DNA of 64,000 nt from Thauera sp. (lineage in GTDB: Bacteria > Pseudomonadota > Gammaproteobacteria > Burkholderiales > Rhodocyclaceae). Location of the stretch: the NCBI GenBank assembly GCA_024235615.1, contig JACKMB010000002.1:248001-312000 (forward strand), in the 5' to 3' direction. Both the position numbers and the translations under genes were made by a program. The notes beneath the pieces are model-generated. The model was not told where the DNA came from. It ran no database searches and worked only from the letters and a program-made list of their open reading frames with translations. This document shows positions 46,346-56,535 of this stretch, one piece after another (the first letter of the stretch is position 1; every line of letters begins with the position of its first letter).

Positions 46346-47023
46346 ATGAGCAGCGTAACGAACAACCAGGACATCGCGGCGAGCGTGCTCGCCAAGATCA
46401 ACACGCGCACCGAGGCCAAGGAGGCGAGCGCCTCCGGCGATATGAACTCGCGCTTCCTCACCCTGCTCACCACCCAGCTGAAGAACCAGGACCCGCTCAA
46501 CCCGATGGAGAACGCCGAGGTCACCTCGCAGCTCGCGCAGATGAGCACGGTCGATGGCATCGAGCGCCTCAACAAGATGTTCCAGAGCTTCGTCGATGGC
46601 CAGAGCGCCTACGACTCGATGCAGGCCGCGGCGCTGGTCGGGCGTGGCGTGCTGGTGGAAGGGAAGAAGCTGACCCTCACCGAGTCCGGCGCGGTGGGCG
46701 GCTTCGAACTCGACGCCCCGGCCGACAGCGTGGTCCTGTCGATCAAGGACGCCGCCGGCCTCGAGGTCAAGCAGATCCAGCTCGCCGACGTCAAGGCGGG
46801 CAGCCAGAACTTCATCTGGGACGGCAGCGCCAAGGACGGCACGCGCGCCGCCGACGGCGCCTACACGGTCGAGCTGACCGCGCTCGCCGAGGGCGAGAAG
46901 GTCAGCGGCCGCACGCTCGAGTTCGGCCCGGTCACCAGCGTGATCCGCGGCGCCGCGGGCACCGACTTCCAGGTCGGCTCGCTCGGCATCTTCAAGTACG
47001 ACGACATCAAGCAGATTCTCTGA
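46346..47023 (+). CDS. flgD: Hook capping/scaffold protein FlgD
   Basis: 225 residues. Conserved N-terminal SRFLTLLTTQLKNQDPLNPM and ENAEVTSQLAQMSTVDGIER, then the FlgD Ig-like and Tudor-like domains (GSQNFIWDGSAKDGTRAADG). It caps the growing hook and is shed afterwards. GAGAGAGG precedes the ATG. Confidence 0.95.
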   Translation: MSSVTNNQDIAASVLAKINTRTEAKEASASGDMNSRFLTLLTTQLKNQDPLNPMENAEVTSQLAQMSTVDGIERLNKMFQSFVDGQSAYDSMQAAALVGRGVLVEGKKLTLTESGAVGGFELDAPADSVVLSIKDAAGLEVKQIQLADVKAGSQNFIWDGSAKDGTRAADGAYTVELTALAEGEKVSGRTLEFGPVTSVIRGAAGTDFQVGSLGIFKYDDIKQIL

Positions 47024-47038
47024 TCCGGAGCCCCGATC

Positions 47039-48406
47039 ATGTCTTTCCAGCAAGGGTTGAGCGGCCTCAACGTTTCCTCCAAGGCCCTGGACATCATCTC
47101 CAACAACGTCGCCAACACCAACACGGTGGGTTTCAAGGCCGGCTCGGCGATCTTCGCCGACGTCTACGCGGCCTCGCTGACCGGTTCGGTCACGGGCAAG
47201 CAGGTCGGCGTCGGCGCCACGCTCGGTGCGGTGCGGCAGACCTTCACCCAAGGCAACCTCACCACCACCAACAACCCGCTCGACCTGGCGATCAACGGCG
47301 ACGGCTTCTTCGTGGTCGGGCGTGACAACGGGCCGGACGTGTACACCCGCAACGGCCAGTTCGAGCTCGACAAGGAAGGCTTCATCCGCACGCCCACCGG
47401 CGAAAAGCTCAAGGGCTTCCAGAGCCCGGTCACGCCGGGTGCGCTGCCCACGCCGATCGGTGGCCTCAAGGACATCCAGATCCCGATCGTCGGCTCGCAA
47501 CCGATGCCGACCAGCCGGGTGGAAATCGGCGGCAACCTCGATGCGAACGACCTGAGCGCGGCGGAGCGCTACCCGCAACTCTTCGGTTCCACCTTCACCT
47601 TACCCTTGCCCTCGGGCGAGAACTGGCAGGATGCGCGGACCTACAACTACTCGACCTCGATCAAGGCCTACGACAGCCTGGGGAAATCGCACGAGCTCAC
47701 CTTCTACTTCGCGAAGGTGACGCCGACCGATACGGTCCCTCCCTCCAACGTCAAACTCAACGAGAACACCTGGAAGGTCTATACGAGCGTGGATGGGAAC
47801 TATCCGCTCGGGCTCAACAACGATGGCAGTCCCAATCCGGCGCAGCCCAACATGGTGTGGACCCTGACCTTCAACGAAAAGGGCACGGTCAACACGCCGA
47901 TCGCCGGGCCGACAGCGGCCGATCCGCTGACGATTCCTGCGAATTTCACTCCTGGCGCGAACCCGATCCGCTTCCACGTCGACTTCACCGACATGCGTCA
48001 GATCGGCGGTTCCTATCTGATCACCGAGCTCACCCAGGACGGCTACACCGGCGGCGAGCTCGCCGGCGTCAGCGTGGGGCGCGACGGCGTCGTCACCGGC
48101 CGCTACACCAACGGCGAGACGCGCGAGCTTGCCCAACTCGCGCTGCAGACCTTCCGCAACCCCAACGCGCTGCTGTCGATCGGCAACAACTTCTGGGAAG
48201 CGACCACCGAATCCGGCCTGACCGCGCCGTCCAAGGCCGGCGAGGGAGTCGCGGGCGTCGTCTCGGCGGGCATGATCGAGGACGCCAACGTCGAGCTCAC
48301 CAACGAACTCGTGCAGATGATCGTCCAGCAGCGCAACTACCAGGCCAACGCGCAATCCATCAAGGCGCAGGACCAGGTCCTGCAGACCCTGGTGAACCTG
48401 CGCTGA
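47039..48406 (+). CDS. flgE: Flagellar hook protein FlgE
   Basis: 455 residues. N-terminal MSFQQGLSGLNVSSKALDII and NNVANTNTVGFKAGSAIFAD; C-terminal NVELTNELVQMIVQQRNYQA, the paired terminal helices of hook proteins. The central variable region (about 150-350) holds the surface domains. 15 nt after flgD. Confidence 0.96.
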   Translation: MSFQQGLSGLNVSSKALDIISNNVANTNTVGFKAGSAIFADVYAASLTGSVTGKQVGVGATLGAVRQTFTQGNLTTTNNPLDLAINGDGFFVVGRDNGPDVYTRNGQFELDKEGFIRTPTGEKLKGFQSPVTPGALPTPIGGLKDIQIPIVGSQPMPTSRVEIGGNLDANDLSAAERYPQLFGSTFTLPLPSGENWQDARTYNYSTSIKAYDSLGKSHELTFYFAKVTPTDTVPPSNVKLNENTWKVYTSVDGNYPLGLNNDGSPNPAQPNMVWTLTFNEKGTVNTPIAGPTAADPLTIPANFTPGANPIRFHVDFTDMRQIGGSYLITELTQDGYTGGELAGVSVGRDGVVTGRYTNGETRELAQLALQTFRNPNALLSIGNNFWEATTESGLTAPSKAGEGVAGVVSAGMIEDANVELTNELVQMIVQQRNYQANAQSIKAQDQVLQTLVNLR

Positions 48407-48444
48407 TCCTGAAACCACAGCCCGACTAAGCCAAGAGGCCAGCG

Positions 48445-49185
48445 ATGGACCGCCTGATCTACACCGCGATGACCGGCGCCAAGGGCACCATGGACCAGCA
48501 GGCGGCGGTCGCGCACAACCTCGCCAACGTCAATTCCACGGGCTTCCGCGCCGAGCTGCACAAGCTGCGTGCAGTCGAGGTGCAGACCGAGGCCTTGCAC
48601 ACCCGAGCCTTCACCGTCGATGCCAGCGTCGCCAACGACCTTACCGAGGGGCCGCTGCAGTTTACCGGCCGGCCCTTCGACGTCGCGCTCGCCGGCAAGG
48701 GCTGGCTGGCGGTGCAGATGCCCGACGGTTCGGAAGCCTATACCCGCAACGGCAGCCTCGCGGTGAGCGCCAACGGCATCCTGCAGACGCGCGATGGCAG
48801 GCCGGTGCTCGGCGACGGCGGGCCGGTGAGCATTCCACCCGACAACGAGATCACCATCGGCGCCGACGGCACGGTGTCGGCCTCGCAGCCCGACCAGCCG
48901 GGGGTGGTCAACGTGGTCGCCCAGCTCAAGCTGGTGAATCCGCCCGAGGCCGGGCTGGTGCGCGGCGACGACGGCCTCTTCCGCCTGCAGGGCGGGGCGG
49001 CCGCGCCGGCCGACCCCAACGTGCGCGTGGCGGGCGGCTATCTCGAGGGCAGCAACGTCAACGTGGTCGACCAGATGGTGCAGATGATCTCGCTCGCCCG
49101 CCAGTTCGAGATGCAGACCCGCATGCTGTCGACGGCCGAGCAGAACGACCGCGCGGCTGCCCGGGTCCTCGGCGGCCAGGGCTGA
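48445..49185 (+). CDS. flgF: Flagellar rod protein FlgF
   Basis: 246 residues. MDRLIYTAMTGAKGTMDQQA and HNLANVNSTGFRAELHKLRA mark FlgF; the C-terminus SNVNVVDQMVQMISLARQFE is the conserved rod helix. Last gene of the flgB-F transcript, ended by the terminator at 49208. Confidence 0.95.
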   Translation: MDRLIYTAMTGAKGTMDQQAAVAHNLANVNSTGFRAELHKLRAVEVQTEALHTRAFTVDASVANDLTEGPLQFTGRPFDVALAGKGWLAVQMPDGSEAYTRNGSLAVSANGILQTRDGRPVLGDGGPVSIPPDNEITIGADGTVSASQPDQPGVVNVVAQLKLVNPPEAGLVRGDDGLFRLQGGAAAPADPNVRVAGGYLEGSNVNVVDQMVQMISLARQFEMQTRMLSTAEQNDRAAARVLGGQG

Positions 49186-49207
49186 TCGGGCTCGCGCCCC
49201 ACAGCAG

Positions 49208-49237
49208 GCCGGGCCGCATCGAGCGCCCGGCTTTTTT
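49208..49237 (+). terminator. Rho-independent terminator after flgF
   Basis: GCCGGGC (49208-49214), 10-nt loop, GCCCGGC (49225-49231) followed directly by six T. It separates flgBCDEF from flgG onward. Confidence 0.85.
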
Positions 49238-49262
49238 CTTGTTCGCGTCCGGCCTCCTCGAT

Positions 49263-49278
49263 TAGCACGGTTTTTGCG
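49263..49278 (+). promoter_or_regulatory. Sigma-54 promoter for flgG
   Basis: TAGCACG-GTTT-TTGCG against consensus TGGCACG-N4-TTGCA, with the exact 12-bp step between the -24 and -12 elements. One deviation, A for G at the first G of the GG. 146 bp upstream of the flgG ATG. The remaining 239-bp intergenic sequence holds only the flgF terminator. Confidence 0.7.
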
Positions 49279-49424
49279 TTGCTTATCGCAGGATGGTCGG
49301 TGACAACGCCGGCCTAGACTGATCCCATCGAAAAAGCGGCAACGCGGCGGCAATTACGGGTCGATCTCCGGACCCCGCACGGCAAAACCTGCCGCACCGG
49401 CAACGCAAGGCAAAGGAACCCATC

Positions 49425-50207
49425 ATGATCCGCTCCCTGTGGACCGCCCGTACCGGGCTGGATGCCCAGCAAACCTCGCTGGACGTGATCTCCAACAACC
49501 TGGCCAACGTCTCCACCAACGGCTTCAAGCGCCAGCGCGCGATCTTCGAGGACCTGCTCTACCAGACCATCCGCCAGCCCGGCGCGCAGTCGACCCAGCA
49601 GACGCAGATCTCCAGCGGCCTGCAGATCGGCACCGGCGTCAAGCCGGTGGCGACCGAGCGCATCTTCACCCAGGGCACGCTGCAGCAGACCGGCGGCTCG
49701 CTCGACGTGGCGGTGCAGGGCAACGGCTTTTTCCAGGTCGCGATGCCCGACGGCACCACCGCCTACACCCGCGACGGCGCCTTCCAGCTCGACAGCCAGG
49801 GCAACGTCGTCACCGCCAGCGGCTACACGCTCGCCGACAACATCAACATCCCCGCCGACGCGGTTTCCGTGACGATCGGCAAGGACGGCACGGTGAGCGT
49901 GCTGCAGGCCGGCCAGGCCGCGCCGGTGGAGATCGGCGCCGTCCAGCTCGCCACCTTCGTTAACCCGGGCGGCCTGCAGGCCGCGGGCGAGAACCTGTTC
50001 TACGAGACCGCCTCGAGCGGCGTGGCCACGCCCACCCAGCCGGGCACGAACGGCTCGGGCGTGCTCAACCAGGGCTATGTCGAGGTCTCCAACGTCAACG
50101 TCGCCGAGGAACTGGTGAGCATGATCGTGACCCAGCGCGCCTACGAGCTCAACTCGCGCGCGATCTCGACCTCCGACCAGATGCTCGGCCGGCTGACCCA
50201 GCTGTGA
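49425..50207 (+). CDS. flgG: Flagellar distal rod protein FlgG
   Basis: 260 residues. [40 protein letters not shown], and C-terminal [20 protein letters not shown] define FlgG. AAAGGAACC before the ATG. First gene of a flgG-J operon under the sigma-54 type promoter. Confidence 0.96.
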   Translation: MIRSLWTARTGLDAQQTSLDVISNNLANVSTNGFKRQRAIFEDLLYQTIRQPGAQSTQQTQISSGLQIGTGVKPVATERIFTQGTLQQTGGSLDVAVQGNGFFQVAMPDGTTAYTRDGAFQLDSQGNVVTASGYTLADNINIPADAVSVTIGKDGTVSVLQAGQAAPVEIGAVQLATFVNPGGLQAAGENLFYETASSGVATPTQPGTNGSGVLNQGYVEVSNVNVAEELVSMIVTQRAYELNSRAISTSDQMLGRLTQL

Positions 50208-50215
50208 GGCGCCCG

Positions 50216-50893
50216 ATGAAGCTCGCAATCGCCTCGCTCGCCGCCGCCGTATTCGCCTTGCTCTCGGGCTGTGCGGCCATCCAGGCCACGCCGCCCTCCG
50301 CGGTGCACCAGCCCATGAGCGTGCGTCCCGAGGCCATGGCGACCGCGCTGCCGGCCAATGGCGCGATCTACCAGACCGTGCAGGCGCGTCCCCTGTTCGA
50401 GGACCGGCGTGCGCGGCGGATCGGCGACACGATCACGATCAACCTGGTCGAGCGCAACACCGCGCAGAAGAGCGCCAACGCCAACGCCACCCGCAACGGC
50501 AACATGACGGCCGGCATCGGCCCGATCAGCCGCCTGCCCTTGAGCGGGCTGAACGGCCTCGAGCTCGAGGCCGAGTCCGAGTCCGACTTCAACGGCAAGG
50601 GCGCCGCGGCGGCCAACAACGTCTTCAACGGCACGATCACCGTCACCGTGATCGACGTGTACCCGAACGGCAACCTGCTGGTTTCGGGCGAGAAGATGGT
50701 GGCGATCAACCAGGGCAACGAGTTCATCCGCTTCTCGGGCGTGATCAATCCGAACAACGTGACCACCGCCAACACCGTGCAATCGACCCAGGTGGCGGAT
50801 GCGCGCATCGAGTACCGCGGCAGCGGCTTCATCGACGAGTCCAACACCATGGGCTGGCTGCAGCGCTTCTTCGTCGCCATCATGCCGTTCTGA
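50216..50893 (+). CDS. flgH: L-ring lipoprotein FlgH
   Basis: 225 residues with lipoprotein signal [20 protein letters not shown] (lipobox LSGC, Cys about residue 19). [20 protein letters not shown] is the family motif. Forms the outer-membrane ring. ATG 50216 gives a proper signal peptide; an in-frame GTG four codons earlier overlaps the flgG stop and is less likely. Confidence 0.95.
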   Translation: MKLAIASLAAAVFALLSGCAAIQATPPSAVHQPMSVRPEAMATALPANGAIYQTVQARPLFEDRRARRIGDTITINLVERNTAQKSANANATRNGNMTAGIGPISRLPLSGLNGLELEAESESDFNGKGAAAANNVFNGTITVTVIDVYPNGNLLVSGEKMVAINQGNEFIRFSGVINPNNVTTANTVQSTQVADARIEYRGSGFIDESNTMGWLQRFFVAIMPF

Positions 50894-50903
50894 GGGCCGC
50901 GTC

Positions 50904-52028
50904 ATGTCCTATTTCGCCTCCTTGCTCCTGCGTGCCGCGGTCGCCTTCCTGGCCGTGCTGATCTTCTACCCGGCCTCGGCCAACGCCGCCGCCGAGCGCA
51001 TCAAGGACCTCGCCTCGGTGGGCGGCGTGCGCGACAACCAGCTCGTCGGCTACGGCCTGGTGGTGGGCCTGGACGGCTCGGGCGACCAGACCACGCAGAC
51101 GCCCTTCACCGTGCAGAGCATCGTCAATATGCTCGGCAACCTCGGCGTGAGCCTGCCGCCCGGCACCAACCTGCAGTTGAAGAACGTCGCCGCGGTGATG
51201 GTCACCGCCAACCTGCCGGCCTTCGCCCGCCCGGGGCAGGCGATCGACGTCACCGTATCCTCGATCGGCAACGCCAAGAGCCTGCGCGGCGGCACCCTGG
51301 TGATGACGCCGCTCAAGGGCGCCGACGGCCAGGTCTATGCGATCGCCCAGGGCAACATGGTGGTGGGCGGCGCGGGCGCGCAGGGCGGCGGCGCCTCGCA
51401 GGTCATCAACCACCTGTCGGCCGGTCGCATTCCCGGCGGCGCCACCGTCGAGCGTGCGGTGCCGACCGCGCTCGGGCAGGGCGACGCGGTGCTGTTCGAG
51501 CTCAACGACGCCGACTTCGGCACCGCACGCCGGGTGGTCGACGCCATCAACCTGGTCTACCCCGGCGCAGCGAGCGCGCTCGACGGGCGCAGCATCCAGG
51601 TGCGCGCGCCCACCGACTCCAGCGCGCGCGTCGCCTTCCTCGGCCACGTCGAGAACCTCGAGGTCACACCCGTGCAGCAGGCCGCCAAGGTCATCGTCAA
51701 CTCGCGCACCGGCTCGGTGGTCATGAACCAGCGCGTGACGCTGCAGAACTGCGCCGTCGCCCACGGCAGCCTGACGGTCACGGTCAACAACGAGGCCCAG
51801 GTCAGCCAGCCGCCGCCGCTCTCGGGCGGTCAGACGGTGGTCACCCAGCGCGGCCAGGTCGACATCGCCCAGGAGGGCGGCGCGCTCTTCAACGTGCGCG
51901 GCGGCGCCAACCTCGCCGACGTGGTCAAGGCGCTCAACACCCTGGGTGCCAAGCCGATGGACCTCGTCAGCATCCTGCAGGCCATGAAGGCGGCCGGCGC
52001 GCTGCGCGCCGAGCTCGAGGTCATCTGA
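50904..52028 (+). CDS. flgI: P-ring protein FlgI
   Basis: 374 residues. Signal peptide to about residue 26 ([20 protein letters not shown]), then [20 protein letters not shown] and [17 protein letters not shown], the strongly conserved FlgI start. C-terminal [19 protein letters not shown] is also typical. Periplasmic, needs FlgA. ATG 50904 chosen for the signal peptide. Confidence 0.96.
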   Translation: MSYFASLLLRAAVAFLAVLIFYPASANAAAERIKDLASVGGVRDNQLVGYGLVVGLDGSGDQTTQTPFTVQSIVNMLGNLGVSLPPGTNLQLKNVAAVMVTANLPAFARPGQAIDVTVSSIGNAKSLRGGTLVMTPLKGADGQVYAIAQGNMVVGGAGAQGGGASQVINHLSAGRIPGGATVERAVPTALGQGDAVLFELNDADFGTARRVVDAINLVYPGAASALDGRSIQVRAPTDSSARVAFLGHVENLEVTPVQQAAKVIVNSRTGSVVMNQRVTLQNCAVAHGSLTVTVNNEAQVSQPPPLSGGQTVVTQRGQVDIAQEGGALFNVRGGANLADVVKALNTLGAKPMDLVSILQAMKAAGALRAELEVI

Positions 52029-52038
52029 GGGGGCGGTC

Positions 52039-53097
52039 ATGAACAAGGGCTTCCAGCTCAACGCGCTCGACCCCAATTCGCTCGGCGACCTCAAGCGCCT
52101 GGCGCGCAGCGAGGGTGGCTCGGACGCCGCCCTGCGCGCCGCGGCCAAGCAGTTCGAAGGTCTCTTCCTGCAGATGGTCATGAAGTCGATGCGCGCGACC
52201 ACCGGCCAGAACGGCATGATGGACAGCGAGCAGACGCGCTCCTGGCAGGGCATGCTCGACCAGCAGATGGCGCTCGAGATGTCGCAGTCGGGCGGCACGG
52301 GGCTTTCCGAGATGCTCTACCGCCAGCTCGGCGGCAAGGCCGCAGCGCGGCCCGATGCGACGGTCGAGGCCGGCAAGACCGGCTTCGACCTTGCCGACGT
52401 GCGCCGCCGCCCGGCAATTCCTGCCGTCCTCGCACGTGCCGCGGAAAGCGTTGCCGCCACGGCAAAGGCCGCCTTGCCGGCCGAGGCGCGCGTGCCGGCG
52501 CTGGGTGCGGCCGCGACCGCGGGCGAGTTCTCCGCGCTGTCGGTGTACGAGCGCGCCGCGCTGCAGACCCGGCTCGATGCCGCGGTGCGCAGTGCGCGTG
52601 ACGCTGGCGGCGCGGTGTCGAAATCCGCGCAGGACTTCGTCACCGAGGTGTGGCCGCACGCGCAGGAAGCCAGCCGCCGCACCGGCATCCCGGCCGAGTT
52701 CATGGTCGCCCAGGCGGCGCTCGAGACCGGCTGGGGGCAGAAGCAGCTGCGCCACGAGGACGGCAGCCCGAGCCACAACCTCTTCAACATCAAGGCCGGC
52801 AGCGCATGGTCGGGCCGCACCGTCGCGCGCGAGGTCACCGAGTACGCCGATGGCCAGGCGTACACCGAGTCCGCACGCTTCCGTTCCTACGCTTCGTACG
52901 CCGAATCCTTCCGCGACTACGCCCGGTTGATGACGCGCAGCCCGCGCTACGCCGGCGTGCTCGGCCAGACCGACGCGGCGGCCTTCGCGCGCGGCCTGCA
53001 GGACGCCGGCTACGCCACCGACCCGATGTACGCCGACAAGCTCACCCGCATCATCGGTGGCAACACTTTGCGCAGTGCGCTCGCGATGGCCGGCTGA
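52039..53097 (+). CDS. flgJ: Rod-cap/peptidoglycan hydrolase FlgJ
   Basis: 352 residues, two-domain FlgJ. N-terminal rod-scaffold domain (AAKQFEGLFLQMVMKSMRAT at about 35-54), a linker, then a glucosaminidase-type domain with catalytic region FMVAQAALETGWGQ (221-234) and SHNLFNIKAGSAWSGRT. It opens the wall for rod growth. 10 nt after flgI; followed by the sigma-54 type site for flgK. Confidence 0.94.
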   Translation: MNKGFQLNALDPNSLGDLKRLARSEGGSDAALRAAAKQFEGLFLQMVMKSMRATTGQNGMMDSEQTRSWQGMLDQQMALEMSQSGGTGLSEMLYRQLGGKAAARPDATVEAGKTGFDLADVRRRPAIPAVLARAAESVAATAKAALPAEARVPALGAAATAGEFSALSVYERAALQTRLDAAVRSARDAGGAVSKSAQDFVTEVWPHAQEASRRTGIPAEFMVAQAALETGWGQKQLRHEDGSPSHNLFNIKAGSAWSGRTVAREVTEYADGQAYTESARFRSYASYAESFRDYARLMTRSPRYAGVLGQTDAAAFARGLQDAGYATDPMYADKLTRIIGGNTLRSALAMAG

Positions 53098-53113
53098 GCG
53101 ACGTTTCGAGCGC

Positions 53114-53129
53114 TGGCAAGGATCTTGCA
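53114..53129 (+). promoter_or_regulatory. Sigma-54 promoter for flgK-flgL
   Basis: TGGCAAG-GATC-TTGCA, an almost perfect match to TGGCACG-N4-TTGCA with correct spacing. 35 bp before the flgK ATG, between the flgJ stop and flgK. Confidence 0.85.
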
Positions 53130-53164
53130 TCTAGAGCCTCGAACCAGCGCATCAGGGAAACATC

Positions 53165-55119
53165 ATGTCGTCCTTGCTCAATATCGGACTGACCGGGCTC
53201 AACGCCTCCCAGGCCTATCTCAACACCACCGGCCACAACATCGCCAATGCGGCGACGCCGGGCTTCCATCGCCAGAGCGTCACGCAGGAGACGCGCGATC
53301 CGCAGTTCCTCGGCGGCGCCTTCTTCGGCACCGGCACGGCGGTCACCGGAGTCAGGCGGGCGTACAACGAGCTGCTCGAGACGCAGGTGCTCAATGCGGA
53401 CAACCGCCGCGCCGAGTACGCGGCCTACAACCGCTTCATCTCGCAGGTCGACAACGTCCTGGCCGATGCCGACACGGGCCTGACCCCCGCGCTCAACGAG
53501 TTCTTTGGTGCCCTGCAGAGCGTGTCGTCGAACCCGACCAACATCGCCGGCCGTCAGGCGCTCATTTCCACCAGCGAAACCCTGGTCGCCCGCTTCCGCA
53601 CGCTCGACACGCGGATCTCCGAGATCTCCGACGGCGTGCAGACCGACATGTCCGCCGCCATGGTCAGCATCAACGGCCAGGCTGCGGCGATCGCCGAGCT
53701 CAATCAGCGGATCGTGACTCGCGTGCCGGCGGTGCCGGCTCGCAACGACCTGCTCGACCAGCGCGACCAGGCGATCGCCGAGCTCAACCGCCTGGTCAGG
53801 TGAGCACGGTGGCGCAGCGCGACGGTTCGCTGACGGTCTTCATCGGCTCCGGCAGAGCCTGGTCTGGGCAACCGTGCCAAGCAGCTCGAGCTGGGCGATC
53901 AGCTCGACGAGAACGGGCGCTCGATGATCATGGTGCGCGGCAACTGGGTGGTGAGCCGCTCGCCGAAAGCCTCATCGGTGGCGGACGCTCGGCGGCCTGC
54001 TGGCGGCGCGCAGCGAGGGCACGGCCTCGGCGCAGCGCAGCCTCGGCCTGCTGGCGACCACGCTGGCGACCGAGTTCAACAGCCAGCACGCGCTCGGCAT
54101 CGATCTGGACGGCCGGCTGGGCGGAGTTCTTCAAGATCGGTGGCGTGCGGGTCGATCCGCCCGACAGCGGCGTGAGCGTGCGGATCGACCCGCACAGGTC
54201 TCGGCGCTCACCGGCAGCACTACCCGCGCTGACGGACGTCCTACCAGCTCATCGATATCGCCACGGGAACCCGGTGCCTGCCGCGCAGATGCAGGTCACG
54301 ACCTCGGGGGGCACGAGTACGATCAAGGCGCACGGGCTGATCTTCACCGCTGCGGCGGGTGCGCCGACCGAGTCCGCCTTCGTCTATCCGACCCGTTACA
54401 CCGCGGGGGCGATCGAGGTGGCGATCCGCGACCCGCGTGCGGTCGCTGCTGCGGCGCCGGTGCTGGCCAGCCTGGCCACCGGAGAAGGCAGCTCGCTGCA
54501 GGTCCGGCAATCCGGCCTTGCCGATCGCGGCAGTGCTGCGTCTGGAACCGAGCTCGGCCTGCCGGCACTGCGCTACACCTACGACGCGGCGGACAAGCGC
54601 TTCGAGCTCGACACGACGGCGCCCGGAGTGGCCGGCTGGCCTGCGAGCCTGGACTACGATCCGGCGACCAGTGCCGCGGGCAAGTCCTTCACGCTGGAAG
54701 GGCCGGGAGGCCTCCAAGTCGAGCTCAAGCTTTCCGGAACTCCTGCCGCTAACGATGTCATCACGCTCGCCGACAACAAGGGCGGTGTCGCCGACAACCG
54801 CAACGCCGCGCTGCTCGGTGCTCTGCAGACCGACAAGCTGATGTTCGGCAGCGGCGGGCAGGCCACCGCCACGCTCAACAACGCCTACGCGCAGCTGGTC
54901 GCCAAGGTCGGCAGCAAGACGCGCGAGGTGCAGGCGGGCGAGCGGACCCAGACCTCGCTGCTGCAGCAGGCCAAGGCTTCGCGCGACGCGGTCTCGGGGG
55001 TGAACCTGGACGAGGAGGCGGCCAACCTGGTGCGCTTCCAGCAGAGCTACCAGGCCGCGGCCAAGGTGATGGGCGTGGCCCAGCGCCTGTTCGATGAAAT
55101 GCTGGCGATCGCCCGCTGA
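53165..55119 (+). pseudogene. flgK: flgK, hook-filament junction protein, broken by multiple frame changes
   Basis: The start (MSSLLNIGLTGLNASQAYLN, HNIANAATPGFHRQS) and end (DEEAANLVRFQQSYQAAAKV, stop 55119) are good FlgK. The first 212 codons are open to TGA at 53801. Recognisable FlgK sequence then hops between frames: STVAQRDGSLTVF, QSLV, GNRAKQLELGDQLDENGRSM, GEPLAESLIGGG, LGGLLAARSEGTASAQRSLG, EFFKIGGVRVDPPDSG, QVSALTGSTTRADG, YQLIDIATGT, PVPAAQMQVTTS. I count nine frame changes between 53798 and 54271, eight equivalent to single-base losses; from there the frame is open to the end. Either real decay or a run of sequencing/assembly errors. Confidence 0.9.
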
Positions 55120-55133
55120 GGAGGGAGCACACC

Positions 55134-56042
55134 ATGCGCGTATCGACCAGCATGATCTACGACCAGGGCGTCATCGCCCTGCAGAAGCAGTCCGCCGCGC
55201 TGCTGCATACCGGCCAGCAGATCGCCACCGGCCGCAAGATCCTCACCCCCTCGGACGATCCGGTGGGCTCCGCGCGCGCGCTCGACGTCAGCCAGTCGAA
55301 GAGCGTCAACCAGCAGTTCATCACCAACCAGGGCTATGCCGAGGACGCGCTCAAGCTGGTCGAAGGCCAGCTCGACGGCGCCGGCGAGATCATCCAGTAC
55401 GCGCGCGACCGGGTGCTCGCCGCCGGCAATCCGGCGCTCTCGCCCGCCGACCGCCAGTCCATCGCCACCGACCTGCGCAGCCAGTTCGACGCCATGCTGG
55501 CGATCGCCAACACGCGCGACGCCAACGGCGATTACCTCTTCGCGGGCTACCGTTCCAACGATCCGCCGTTCGAGAAGACGGACGTCGCCGGTACGCCCGG
55601 CACCGAATACAAGGGCGACCAGGGCTCGCGCACCATGCAGGTCTCGTCGTCGCGCTTCATGCCGGTCAGCTTCGGAGGCGAGGTGGCGTTCGGGACCGCG
55701 GGCGAAGGGGTGTTCAAGGTGCTGGGTGATTTCATCACTGCGCTCGAGACCGGGACCGACGTGCCGGGTGCCGTGAGCACGGCCCTTGGCGGCCTCGACG
55801 AGAGCCTCGATCGCGTGCTCACCACGCGCGCCCAGATCGGCTCGCAGCTGGTCGAGGTCGAGCAGCTCGGCTTCATCGGCAGCGACCTCGACCTGCAGTA
55901 CCAGACCACGCTGTCCGACCTGCAGGACCTCGACTACAACGAGGCGATCTCGCGCCTGACCCAGCAGCGCACCTTCCTCGAAGCCGCCCAGCAGTCCTTC
56001 CTCAAGACGACCGGGCTGTCGCTGTTCAACTACCTCAGCTGA
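55134..56042 (+). CDS. flgL: Hook-filament junction protein FlgL
   Basis: 302 residues. MRVSTSMIYDQGVIALQKQS and GRKILTPSDDPVGSARALDV are typical of FlgL/flagellin N-termini; the C-terminal LDYNEAISRLTQQRTFLEAA forms the paired helix. GGAGGG before the ATG, 14 nt after flgK, so it shares the sigma-54 type promoter. Intact, unlike flgK. Confidence 0.95.
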   Translation: MRVSTSMIYDQGVIALQKQSAALLHTGQQIATGRKILTPSDDPVGSARALDVSQSKSVNQQFITNQGYAEDALKLVEGQLDGAGEIIQYARDRVLAAGNPALSPADRQSIATDLRSQFDAMLAIANTRDANGDYLFAGYRSNDPPFEKTDVAGTPGTEYKGDQGSRTMQVSSSRFMPVSFGGEVAFGTAGEGVFKVLGDFITALETGTDVPGAVSTALGGLDESLDRVLTTRAQIGSQLVEVEQLGFIGSDLDLQYQTTLSDLQDLDYNEAISRLTQQRTFLEAAQQSFLKTTGLSLFNYLS

Positions 56043-56047
56043 CCGCC

Positions 56048-56524
56048 ATGCGCCGCGCGCTTCTCGTCCTTGCAACGTGTTCCGTGCTCGGCTGTGCCAG
56101 CGAGCGCGAGGGCCCCGGCCCGCTGGATCGCGCCGCCGGGATATCGGGGCCGATCGCCGGTGTGGCGGGCGTGGTGTGGATGGCGAGCGAGCTGTCCTAC
56201 CTCGAGCCGGAATACCTCGCCGGCATGTTGGTGGCCTACGGCATCTACGACCCGCTCGCGCCCACCTGGTCGATCGAGGTCAGCCGCAGCGGCGAGGACC
56301 GCGTGCGCATGGACCTGCACATGAAGCGGCTCGCCAGCGGCGGCGACGGCGAGGCGCGCCGGGTGTTCCTGCGCAACGCGCACGAGCTCGTGCGGGCGGG
56401 CGGCTTCGCCGGCTTCGACGAGCTGAGCTGGGAGGAGGGCATCGAGTCCACCCGCCCCTTCGCCCGCCGCATCGCCAGCGGCGAGATCCGCCTGGTGCGC
56501 TCGCGCACCTTCCCGGAGTTCTGA
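56048..56524 (+). CDS. Small putative lipoprotein of unknown function
   Basis: 158 residues. N-terminal MRRALLVLATCSVLGCASER with lipobox VLGC (Cys about 16), so probably a lipoprotein. The body is charged and mixed alpha/beta (GIYDPLAPTWSIEVSRSGED, VRMDLHMKRLASGGDGEARR, LRSRTFPEF-like end LVRSRTFPEF). No family recognised. 5 nt after flgL on the same strand, so co-transcribed with flgKL; convergent with fliR 12 nt away. A flagellar or envelope role is possible from position only. Confidence 0.7.
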   Translation: MRRALLVLATCSVLGCASEREGPGPLDRAAGISGPIAGVAGVVWMASELSYLEPEYLAGMLVAYGIYDPLAPTWSIEVSRSGEDRVRMDLHMKRLASGGDGEARRVFLRNAHELVRAGGFAGFDELSWEEGIESTRPFARRIASGEIRLVRSRTFPEF

Positions 56525-56535
56525 GCGCGCCCCGG

